Source: Candidatus Rokuibacteriota bacterium
GTDB taxonomy: Bacteria > Methylomirabilota > Methylomirabilia > Rokubacteriales > CSP1-6
Direction of reading: 5' to 3'
DNA: 42,962 nucleotides
NCBI GenBank assembly: GCA_003220225.1
Contig: QHRU01000081.1
Coordinates: 1-42,962 of the forward strand
This document shows, piece by piece, positions 14,974-22,128 of this stretch. Position numbers and translations under genes: made by a program. Each line of letters starts with the position of its first letter. Positions within the stretch are counted from its first letter, which is position 1. The notes under the pieces were generated by a model, which was given only the letters and a program-made list of their open reading frames with translations, was not told where the DNA came from and ran no database searches.

Positions 14974-16314
14974 TCAGGTTCCGGCCAGCTGCAGCAGGAG
15001 CTCTGTGTACGCGCGCGCGCCCGCGCGGACGTTTTCGAGTGAGATGCGCTCGTCGTTGCCGTGCACGCGGCGCCATTCCTCGTCGCCGAGGATGAACGGG
15101 CTCCAGCCGTAGGCGGCGAGCCCCATGCGCCGGAACACCCAGCTGTCGGTGAAGGCGACGAGGATCTCGGGCGCGACCACCACGCCCGGCGCGCGACGCG
15201 CCAGCGTGTCGACCAGCGCCTTGTACATCTCGGTGTCGGGCGGGGAGAGGTTCGGCGCCTTCGGCTCGCGCACGAACTCGACGCGCACGTGGTCGTCGTC
15301 CACCACGCGCGTCACCCAGTCCCGGATCTCCCCCGGGTCGTCGCCGGCCAGCACGCGGCAGTCGATGTCCGCCACCGCCTCCGGGGGAATGACGTTGAGC
15401 TTCTCGCTGGCGCGCAGCATGTTGACCGCGAACGTGGTACGGACCATGGCCGCTCGCTGGCGGTGAGCGAAGAACCGGGCGCGAAAGGCGGGATCACGCA
15501 GCGAGACCGCGAGGTCGTCGAAGCCGCGGCTCTCCTCCGGCGGCAGCACGCGCGCGAGCGCCCGGAAATATTCCTGCACCTCCGGCAGCACGCGCGGCGG
15601 ACGCTCGGCGGCGAGCAGCCGGGCGAGCGCGCGGATGAGGCGGTGCGGCGCGGTGTCGGGCCACGGCATCGAGCCGTGGCCCGGGGTGCCGACGGCGGTC
15701 AGGCTCAGCGGCAGCCCCGTCTTCTCCGAGATGATGATGGAGGCGAACGGCGCGCGCTTGTGCGGATCGATCTCGATGCCGCCCAGCTCCGACAGCGCGT
15801 ACTCCGCCCCGGCCAGCCAGTCGGGATGCGTGGCGGCGATGAACTGGGCGCCGAACGCGCTGCCCGCCTCCTCGTCCGCGGTGGCGAGGAAGACGAGGTC
15901 GCGCGTGAGCCGCGCGCCGGCGCGCTTGAGCGCGAGCACGGCCGCGAGCTGCAGGATGCCGGTGGACTTCATGTCGATGGCGCCGCGGCCATAGAGGAAG
16001 CCGTCCTTGATCTCGCCGCCGAACGGAGCCACCGTCCAGAAGCGCCGGTCGGCGTAGACGACGTCGATGTGATGGTGCAGCACGATGGCGCCGAGCGAGC
16101 CGTCGCCGCGCACGCGCGCGACGAGGTTGGCGCGGCCCGGCGCCGACTCCACCGTGCGGCTCTCGATGCCGGCGCGCTGAAGCACGTCGGCCAGGAACCG
16201 CGCGCCGGCGATCTCGTTGCCGGGCGGGTTGGTGGTGTCGATCTGGAGGTAGGCGCGGAGCAGGTCCACGGCCTCCGCCCCGACCGCCGTCCAGTCGATC
16301 ATGGCGCGGGGCAT
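14974..16314 (-). CDS. M20 family metallopeptidase
   Basis: A 446-residue di-zinc M20 peptidase of the ArgE/DapE/carboxypeptidase G2 type, cleaving acyl-amino acids or short peptides. The metal-site motifs are in order: LHHHIDVVY (His and Asp ligands, about 81-84), YGRGAIDMKS (bridging Asp), ATADEEAGSAFG (catalytic Glu and ligand Glu), SELGGIEID and the C-terminal WRRVHGNDERIS His. The dimerisation domain is inserted at about 205-325 (VGTPGHGSMPWPDTAPHRLI). The second ATG at 16302 is an alternative start. It overlaps nothing upstream and precedes the GNAT gene. Substrate unknown. Confidence 0.92.
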   Translation of the reverse strand: MPRAMIDWTAVGAEAVDLLRAYLQIDTTNPPGNEIAGARFLADVLQRAGIESRTVESAPGRANLVARVRGDGSLGAIVLHHHIDVVYADRRFWTVAPFGGEIKDGFLYGRGAIDMKSTGILQLAAVLALKRAGARLTRDLVFLATADEEAGSAFGAQFIAATHPDWLAGAEYALSELGGIEIDPHKRAPFASIIISEKTGLPLSLTAVGTPGHGSMPWPDTAPHRLIRALARLLAAERPPRVLPEVQEYFRALARVLPPEESRGFDDLAVSLRDPAFRARFFAHRQRAAMVRTTFAVNMLRASEKLNVIPPEAVADIDCRVLAGDDPGEIRDWVTRVVDDDHVRVEFVREPKAPNLSPPDTEMYKALVDTLARRAPGVVVAPEILVAFTDSWVFRRMGLAAYGWSPFILGDEEWRRVHGNDERISLENVRAGARAYTELLLQLAGT

Positions 16315-16318
16315 GGTA

Positions 16319-17044
16319 TTACCCGGCGCGCGGGGACGCGCGGCGCGGGGACGGCTCGCCGATGTGCACGTGCGCGCCCGTGGCTTCGCCCGCGACGGCG
16401 CCGCGGAAGGCGAGGAACGACACGCCGCGCGCGCGCAGCCAGGTCATGAGCGCCTGGCCCTCCGGGCTGTCGGGATGGACGGCCACGTCGAGCGCGTTGC
16501 GGTGGTCGAAGCCGAGGCGGTCGTGCGCCGGCGTCTGCCCGAGCGCGCTGACCGGCAGCGCGCGATGGAAGCGCTCGGCGAAGAAGCGCTCGACGCGCGT
16601 GACCTGGGCGAGCGACCAGTCCTGTAGGCCGTGGAAGCGCAGCAACGTCGGCGTCACCGTGAGCGCGCCCGGCTTGCTCGGCGGCAGCGACGCCAGCACG
16701 GCGGCCGCCGCCGCCTCCGCCACCATCCTCTCGGCCTGCGCGATCTCGGCGTGGGTCGAGGCGAGCGCCGCCTCGGCCGCCGACAGCGCCTGCGCGGCGA
16801 CGTCCGCTTCGCGGCGGGCGATCAGGCCGTCTTCCACCAGCTGCCGGCGCGTGGCCAGTCTCTCGCGCGCGTGGGCCACCGCGTCCTCGCGGAAGGGCAG
16901 GAGGTCGGCGAGGCTCGCGCGGTACTCGCGCGCGGCGCTCACCAGCTCGGACGGGACCGGCGAGGACGCGCCCGTCACGGGCGCCCCCGTCAGCGCCAGC
17001 AACACCAGCGCGCACGCGATCGGCCGTCGGCTCATCGCGCTCAT
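16319..17044 (-). CDS. Secreted protein with coiled coil and M15-like C-terminal domain
   Basis: About 241 residues from ATG 17044. A signal peptide (RRPIACALVLLALTGAPVTG) is followed by a long helical, Ala/Glu/Arg-rich coiled-coil region at about 25-120 and a C-terminal domain. That domain has DRLGFDHRNALDVAVHPDSP and ATGAHVHIGEPS, recalling the H..D and HxH zinc ligands of LAS (M15) peptidases such as D-Ala-D-Ala carboxypeptidases; this assignment is inference from the spacing. A nearby ATG at 17035 is an alternative start. The gene ends four bases before the M20 peptidase ATG, so the two are probably coexpressed. Confidence 0.72.
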   Translation of the reverse strand: MSAMSRRPIACALVLLALTGAPVTGASSPVPSELVSAAREYRASLADLLPFREDAVAHARERLATRRQLVEDGLIARREADVAAQALSAAEAALASTHAEIAQAERMVAEAAAAAVLASLPPSKPGALTVTPTLLRFHGLQDWSLAQVTRVERFFAERFHRALPVSALGQTPAHDRLGFDHRNALDVAVHPDSPEGQALMTWLRARGVSFLAFRGAVAGEATGAHVHIGEPSPRRASPRAG

Positions 17045-17096
17045 CTTACCGCGCGTGTCACTTGACCTCGACGGCGGCACCCCGCAGAGTTACGGA

Positions 17097-18392
17097 ATGA
17101 CGCGGCTCCTCCTGCCCGACGACGTCGTCTTCACCTGCCAGCAGTCGGGCGCGTGCTGTCGCAACGAGTGGCTCATCGGGGTCGAGGAATCGGCGCGCGC
17201 GCGGCTCGAGGCGGTGGACTGGACGCGGCTCGATCCTCCGCTGCCGCCCGGCCCGAAGTTCCGGCCGCTGCCGTTCGTGCTGGCCGGCGGCGAGCGCACG
17301 ACGTTCGCGCGACGGCCCGACGGCGCCTGCGTGTTCCTGGAGCCGGACGAGCGCTGCGGCATCCACACGCGCCTGGGCGCTCGCGCCAAGCCGCAGGTGT
17401 GCCGCGAGTTCCCGTACTCGTTCGTCGAGACGCCCGACGGCGTGGCGGTGGGGCTGTCCTTCGCGTGCACGGCCGTGCGCGCCCACCAGGGCCGCACGCT
17501 GCCCGAGCAGGAGGCCGAGGTGCGCGAGGTGCTCGCGGGCAGCACCCGCGTCCGCCGGCTGCCCGATCCGCTGGTCCTCTACTCGTCCGTGGACATCACG
17601 TGGGCGCAGTACCGCCCCATCGAGTCCGCCGTGCTCGCGCTGCTCGCCCACGACGAGTGCACGCTGCCGACAGCGCTCCTGGCCGGCAGCGTGCTGATCA
17701 GCCTGTGCGTGGGGCTCTCGCAGGTGGAGGCGAAGGCGCGGCGGGAGGACCGCGCGCCGACCGAGACGCTGGTGGGCGGCCTCGCCCAGCTCGAGGCCGA
17801 TCGCTATCGCAAGGTGATCGCGGTCGCCGCGCAGGCACGCTACCCGCGGCAGCCGCGTCTGACGCCGCTGGCGCCGCTCTACACGTGGCTCGAGTTCTCG
17901 CGCCGGCGCCCGACGCGGCTCGGCCTCGTGCTGGCGCTCTACCGCAACTTCTTCCGCTTCCGCCGCGGGCGCGGCCGGCTGCCGGACTGGATCACCGGCG
18001 GCCCCCCGTTCGACATCGCGGAGGTGCAGGCGATCGCCTTCGACGCCGCCGCCCCCGAGATCGACCCGTTCCTGCGCGAGTACTGGCGCCACGTCGTCTT
18101 CCGCAAGACGCTCACGCCGCTGCACGGCGTCTTCCGCGGCTACCAGACCATGCTCGCCCTCTACGCCTTCACGAAGTGGGCGGCCAAGCTGACGGCGCTG
18201 CGGCGCGGCCGTCGCACGGTGACCGGGGGGGACGTGCGGGATGCCGTGCGGCTGATCGAGCAGCGCTTCGTGCTCCACGCCCGCTTCGCCGAGGTGTTCA
18301 CGCTGAGCCCGGTGCTCACCGTGATGGCCGACCGCCTCTTCCAGGACCCTGCCTTCGTGCGGGGGGCCGTCCTGGAGCCCGAGCGCCCCTAA
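17097..18392 (+). CDS. YkgJ/FliB-like cysteine-cluster protein
   Basis: A 431-residue protein with an N-terminal Zn/Fe-S-binding cysteine cluster of the YkgJ family: FTCQQSGACCRNEW (about 12-25), GACVFLEPDERCGIHTRLG (about 74-92) and KPQVCREFPYSF (about 98-109). Members include FliB-type lysine methylases of flagellin, but the family is functionally mixed. The C-terminal 250 residues are helical, with TWLEFSRRRPTRLGLVLALYRNFFRF and RHVVFRKTLTPLHGVFRGYQT, and I recognise no enzyme motif there. The start is ATG 17097; it is divergent from the secreted coiled-coil protein. Confidence 0.82.
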   Translation: MTRLLLPDDVVFTCQQSGACCRNEWLIGVEESARARLEAVDWTRLDPPLPPGPKFRPLPFVLAGGERTTFARRPDGACVFLEPDERCGIHTRLGARAKPQVCREFPYSFVETPDGVAVGLSFACTAVRAHQGRTLPEQEAEVREVLAGSTRVRRLPDPLVLYSSVDITWAQYRPIESAVLALLAHDECTLPTALLAGSVLISLCVGLSQVEAKARREDRAPTETLVGGLAQLEADRYRKVIAVAAQARYPRQPRLTPLAPLYTWLEFSRRRPTRLGLVLALYRNFFRFRRGRGRLPDWITGGPPFDIAEVQAIAFDAAAPEIDPFLREYWRHVVFRKTLTPLHGVFRGYQTMLALYAFTKWAAKLTALRRGRRTVTGGDVRDAVRLIEQRFVLHARFAEVFTLSPVLTVMADRLFQDPAFVRGAVLEPERP

Positions 18393-18393
18393 C

Positions 18394-18430
18394 AGGTCGA
18401 TTTCGCACGCGAAGGTCGACTTCGCATGCG
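18394..18430 (+). repeat. Paired 18-nt direct repeat upstream of the pilT promoter
   Basis: Two copies, AGGTCGATTTCGCACGCG (18394-18411) and AGGTCGACTTCGCATGCG (18413-18430), differ at two positions and are 19 bases apart. They end 20 bases before the -35 box of the promoter at 18451, a position suited to an activator or repressor site. Confidence 0.6.
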
Positions 18431-18450
18431 CCGTAAATAGGGGAAATACC

Positions 18451-18480
18451 TTGACCCGGCGCGCGCGGACGCCTTAGGCT
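18451..18480 (+). promoter_or_regulatory. Sigma70-type promoter of the pilT operon
   Basis: TTGACC (18451-18456), an 18-base spacer and TAGGCT (18475-18480). Transcription would start near 18487, giving a leader of about 50 bases before the pilT ribosome site AGGAG at 18527-18531. Confidence 0.65.
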
Positions 18481-18538
18481 CGTTACGTCCCGTGTTTCGC
18501 GCCCGGGCGTGCCCGGTGGACCTCAACAGGAGCCAACC

Positions 18539-19618
18539 ATGGCCAGGCTCGACGCCTTTTTCAAGCTGATGTTCGACTCGGGCGCCTCCGACCTGCACAT
18601 CACGTCGGGCCAGCCGCCGATCCTGCGCGTGCATGGCGAGCTCGAGCGCGTGAAGTACGACCCCCTGGACGACGAGACGCTGCGCGCGATGCTCTACGAG
18701 ATCGCGCCCGAGCAGAAGATCAAGACGTTCGAGGAGACGGGCGACATCGACTTCGGCTACGAGATCCCGGGCGTGGCGCGCTTTCGCGCCAACTACTTCA
18801 TGCAGAAGTACGGCTGCGGCGCCGTGTTCCGCCAGATCCCGACCAAGGTCCTGACCGCCGACGACCTCGGGCTGCCGCCGATCCTCAAGAAGTGCGCGAT
18901 GCTCCCCAAGGGTCTCGTGCTCGCCACCGGCCCCACCGGCTCCGGCAAGTCCACGACGCTGGCCGCGATCGTCGACCACGCGAACAAGCACCGGAAGGAC
19001 CACATCGTCACCATCGAGGATCCGATCGAGTTCGTGCACACCAGCCAGGGCTGCCTGGTGAATCACCGCGAGGTGGGTTCGCACACGAAGTCGTTCGCCG
19101 CCGCGCTGCGCGGCGCCCTCCGTGAGGATCCGGACATCATTCTCGTCGGCGAAATGCGCGACCTGGAAACGATCCGCCTCGCGCTGGAGGCGGCGAACAC
19201 CGGTCACCTCGTGCTCGGCACCCTGCACACCACGAACGCCGCCAAGACGATCGACCGCATCATCGAGGTGTTCCCGGCCGAGGAGCAGGCGCAGGTGCGC
19301 AACGGACTTTCGACCGGCCTCAAGCTCGTGGTGGCGCAGAATCTCTTCAAGCGCGTGGACAGGAAGGGCCGCTGCGCGGCGCTGGAGATCCTGGTGTGCA
19401 CGCCCGCCGTGGGCAACCTGATCCGCGAGGGCAAGACCGTCCAGATCCCGTCGGCCATCCAGACGGGCAAGCAGCTCGGCATGCAGACGCTCGACGACGC
19501 GATCATGGCGGTCCTCACAAAGGGCTGGATCAGCGGCGAGGAGGCCTACGACAAGTGCAATGACAAGTCGAAGTTCAAGGCGATGCTGAAGACACCGCCC
19601 GACGAGCTGAACCAGTAA
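18539..19618 (+). CDS. pilT: Type IV pilus retraction ATPase PilT
   Basis: A 359-residue PilT, the hexameric ATPase that depolymerises type IV pili and powers twitching. The N-terminal PAS-like domain (SGASDLHITSGQPPILRVHGEL) is followed by Walker A ATGPTGSGKSTT (130-140), the Asp box HIVTIEDPIEFVH, the Walker B region DIILVGEMRDLETIRLALEAA and the His box HLVLGTLHTTNA. The length is typical. ATG 18539 follows AGGAG at seven bases. A second PilT-family gene starts nine bases downstream. No pilin or assembly genes lie within the window. Confidence 0.95.
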   Translation: MARLDAFFKLMFDSGASDLHITSGQPPILRVHGELERVKYDPLDDETLRAMLYEIAPEQKIKTFEETGDIDFGYEIPGVARFRANYFMQKYGCGAVFRQIPTKVLTADDLGLPPILKKCAMLPKGLVLATGPTGSGKSTTLAAIVDHANKHRKDHIVTIEDPIEFVHTSQGCLVNHREVGSHTKSFAAALRGALREDPDIILVGEMRDLETIRLALEAANTGHLVLGTLHTTNAAKTIDRIIEVFPAEEQAQVRNGLSTGLKLVVAQNLFKRVDRKGRCAALEILVCTPAVGNLIREGKTVQIPSAIQTGKQLGMQTLDDAIMAVLTKGWISGEEAYDKCNDKSKFKAMLKTPPDELNQ

Positions 19619-19627
19619 GGAGCGGCC

Positions 19628-20803
19628 ATGCGGAAATCCGAGATCGACGACCTGCTGGGCGTGATGCTGGAGTCGTACGACAACGTGTCGGACCTCAACA
19701 TCACGTGTGAGCGTCCGCTGCAGGTGGAGGCCGCCGGCGAGCTGGTGCCGGTCCCCGTCGAGCCCGCGATCGAGAACCTGACGCCGTTCCAGACCGAGAT
19801 CTTCGCGCTGAACCTGATCAACAACGACCGGCGTCTCACCGAGCACCTGCTGCGCCAGGGCTCGTGCGACTCGTCGTACTTCCTGCCCGGCAAGGCGCGC
19901 TTCCGCGTCAACATCTTCTCCCAGCGCGGCAGCTTCTCGGTCGTCCTCCGGAAGCTGGAGACGAAGATTCCGACCATCGAGGAGCTGAAGCTCCCCGAGG
20001 CCTTCAAGAGGATGCCGGGCGAGAAGAACGGGCTCATCCTCGTCACGGGCGCCACCGGATCCGGCAAGACGACGTCGCTGGCCGCCCTCCTCAACGAGAT
20101 CAACAGCACCAAGTCCGTGCACGTGGTGACGCTGGAGGATCCCGTCGAGTACGTGCACCCCAACCGCAAGGCGACGTTCAACCAGCGCGAGCTGGGGCTG
20201 GACTACGACTCGTTCGCGAGCGGCCTGCGCGCGGCCCTGCGCCAGGCGCCGAAGATCATCCTCGTCGGCGAGATGCGCGACCGCGAGACGGCGGAGCTGG
20301 CGCTCAAGGCCTCGGAGACGGGCCACCTCGTGCTCTCCACGCTGCACACCGTCAACGCCGGCCAGGCCATCGCCCGCATCGTCGGCATGTTCGACCAGGA
20401 GGAGGAGAAGCAGATCCGCCAGCGCCTCGCGGAGACGATTCGCTGGATCGTCGGCCAGCGGCTGGTGCCGAAGGTCGGCGGGGGACGCTGGGCCGTGCAC
20501 GACATCCTGGCCAACACCATCCGCTCCAACGAGCTGATCGTGAACGGCGAGCAGGAAGGCAAGACCTTCTACGACATCCAGGACGTCGGCGATCCCTATC
20601 TGATGATGACGTTCGACCAGGCCCTGCTGCGTTCCTACGAGCAGGGCATCATCACGGAGGAGACGGCCGTCGCCTACTCGACGCGCAAGAGCATCGTGCA
20701 GCGCGGCATCGACCAGATCAAGCAGAAGCGCGGTCAGAAGACCAGCGACGTCGAGGGCCTGCGCCTCGACATCGACTACAACCGCAAGCTCGGGAAGCGA
20801 TAG
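19628..20803 (+). CDS. PilT/PilU-family ATPase
   Basis: A 391-residue second ATPase of the PilT/PilU group. It has Walker A TGATGSGKTTSL (about 140-148), the Asp box HVVTLEDPVEYVHP, the Walker B/GEMRD region IILVGEMRDRETAELALKA and the His box HLVLSTLHTVNAG. The N-terminal domain differs from PilT (SDLNITCERPLQVEAAGELVPVP), and a C-terminal extension of about 30 charged residues (QIKQKRGQKTSDVEGLR) is present. Such paralogues usually assist PilT in retraction; that role here is inferred. The gene is separated by nine bases from pilT, with GGAG before the ATG. Confidence 0.92.
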   Translation: MRKSEIDDLLGVMLESYDNVSDLNITCERPLQVEAAGELVPVPVEPAIENLTPFQTEIFALNLINNDRRLTEHLLRQGSCDSSYFLPGKARFRVNIFSQRGSFSVVLRKLETKIPTIEELKLPEAFKRMPGEKNGLILVTGATGSGKTTSLAALLNEINSTKSVHVVTLEDPVEYVHPNRKATFNQRELGLDYDSFASGLRAALRQAPKIILVGEMRDRETAELALKASETGHLVLSTLHTVNAGQAIARIVGMFDQEEEKQIRQRLAETIRWIVGQRLVPKVGGGRWAVHDILANTIRSNELIVNGEQEGKTFYDIQDVGDPYLMMTFDQALLRSYEQGIITEETAVAYSTRKSIVQRGIDQIKQKRGQKTSDVEGLRLDIDYNRKLGKR

Positions 20804-20807
20804 GACG

Positions 20808-21269
20808 ATGGCCGACGAGACCCAGGCTCAATTCGGGGCGCAGCGCCTCGCCCTCGTGTGCGAGAACGCGCCCGAGCGGCAGGTGGTCATCAGGGCCGCC
20901 GTCGAGCAGCTCGGCTACGCGATGCTCCCCGCCACCACGGCCGAGGAAGCGACCGAGCGGCTGCGCCGCCAGCCCTACGACATCGTGATCGTGGACGAGC
21001 GGTTCGAGTCGAGCGGCGTCCTCGACAACGCCGTCCTGAAGATGCTCAACACGATGCCCATCAGCGTGCGGCGGCACGTGTTCGTCGTCCTCCTCGGCCG
21101 CGAGTTCAAGACGTTCGACAACATGATCGCCTTCGCGCGCTCGGTGAACGTCGTCGTCAACCTCAACGACCTGCCGCACCTGCCCGCGATCGTCCGGAAG
21201 GGACTCGAGGACAACAACGAGTTCTATCGGGTCTTCAGGGAGATGCTGACGGAAGTCGGCAAGCGCTGA
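20808..21269 (+). CDS. Degenerate receiver-domain protein
   Basis: A 153-residue protein that resembles a response-regulator receiver: LALVCENAPERQVVIRAAVEQLGY as the first strand and helix, and YDIVIVDERFESSG with Asp63 at the phospho-acceptor position. The conserved Thr/Ser and Lys of active receivers are not evident (the strand equivalents are HVFVVLLGREFKTF and SVNVVVNLNDLP), so it may not be phosphorylated normally. It starts four bases after the PilU-like gene, so it probably belongs to the pilus-motor operon as a regulator or adaptor; this is inference. Confidence 0.75.
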   Translation: MADETQAQFGAQRLALVCENAPERQVVIRAAVEQLGYAMLPATTAEEATERLRRQPYDIVIVDERFESSGVLDNAVLKMLNTMPISVRRHVFVVLLGREFKTFDNMIAFARSVNVVVNLNDLPHLPAIVRKGLEDNNEFYRVFREMLTEVGKR

Positions 21270-21309
21270 GCGTTTCGACCCCGCGGCATGACGGCGTTTG
21301 CGTGCTGTG

Positions 21310-21927
21310 TGAACGCCCGTCGTCAGCCTGCACGACCTGCCACACCCGCTGAACGACCGGCCACACCGGCTCGCCATCCGCGGCAAGGCCTCGACGGCAG
21401 CGACCTCGAGCCGCAGCTCGCGCGCACTCTGACGTTCACCCGCTGCGCGGCGGTCGCCGAGCGCCTGCTCGGGCGCCCCGTCGAGCATCGCTTCGATCAC
21501 GCCATCTACAAGCCCGCCTTCAACGGCGCGGCCACGTCCTGGCACCAGGACGAGGCGTACGCGCTCGAGCGGAAGATCCTTCAGCGCGCATTTCTGGGTG
21601 CCCCTCCAGGACGTCACGCGCGACATGGGGTGCATGGAGTTCATCCCCGGCGGCCCCCGGGGTGCGCTCGGGCGTCATCACCGGCGCGATCGCCTGCGCG
21701 ACGCGCACGCGCTGGAGCTGGTCGGCCTGGACGCGTCCCACGCGGTGCCGTGTCCGATCCACGCGGGCGACGCGACGGTGCACTTTCCGCGCACGGTCCA
21801 CTATACCGGGCCCAGCCGGACCGGCACGCCGCGTCTGGCGTGGGCGCTCGAGTTCGGTCCCCGGCGCGGGCTCGGCGTTCGCCTGATGGCCAAGGCACGC
21901 CTCGTCTGGCGCCGCGCCACCCGCTGA
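21310..21927 (+). pseudogene. Phytanoyl-CoA dioxygenase (PhyH)-like pseudogene
   Basis: Three pieces of a PhyH-type Fe(II)/2-oxoglutarate dioxygenase lie in different frames: SLHDLPHPLNDRPHRLAIRGK (near 21330-21390), GLDGSDLEPQLARTLTF through SWHQDEAYALERKILQRA (to about 21590) and FWVPLQDVTRDMGCMEFIPGG through AWALEFGPRRGLGV (to 21927). The metal-binding HxD is in SWHQDEA and the distal His in FPRTVHYTGPS. At least two frameshifts (about 21388 and 21590) and a missing N-terminus make it nonfunctional, unless they are assembly errors. Confidence 0.85.
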
Positions 21928-21970
21928 ATTCCGGAGGCACGCGTCGTCCGCGACACCGCCGGCCGCTCGC

Positions 21971-22100
21971 CGCGAGGCCGGGGTCGTGTGAGAGCCGTGT
22001 CTTCTGGGTATTGCGTCGGTTCCGGCGGTAACTTCGTGGCTCGCTGACGAGGCGCAGCGCAACGTCGATTTGCGTGCTCGAACACGACCCCGCCCGCGCG
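21971..22100 (+). repeat. Structured repeat element A (covarying terminal stem)
   Basis: A conserved core (21996-22075; starts CGTGTCTTCTGGGTATTGCG, ends GTCGATTTGCGT) is enclosed by an inner 4-bp stem GAGC/GCTC (21992-21995 with 22076-22079), a tandem GA/GA pair (21990-21991 with 22080-22081) and an outer stem of 11 uninterrupted pairs, CGGGGTCGTGT with ACACGACCCCG, with more pairs beyond. Element B at 29418-29550 shares the core at roughly 85 % but has entirely different stem sequences that still pair. It lies between the PhyH pseudogene and the convergent 3' end of the 664-residue gene. Confidence 0.8.
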
Positions 22101-22128
22101 CGGCGCGTACCCGGCGGAGTCGCGGCGG

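Noticed and set aside
18389-20500. Very long minus-strand open frame opposite the two pilus ATPase genes
   Set aside because: It is antisense to two clear PilT-family genes and its product is a low-complexity Arg/Leu/Asp/His mix; such shadows are usual at this GC content.
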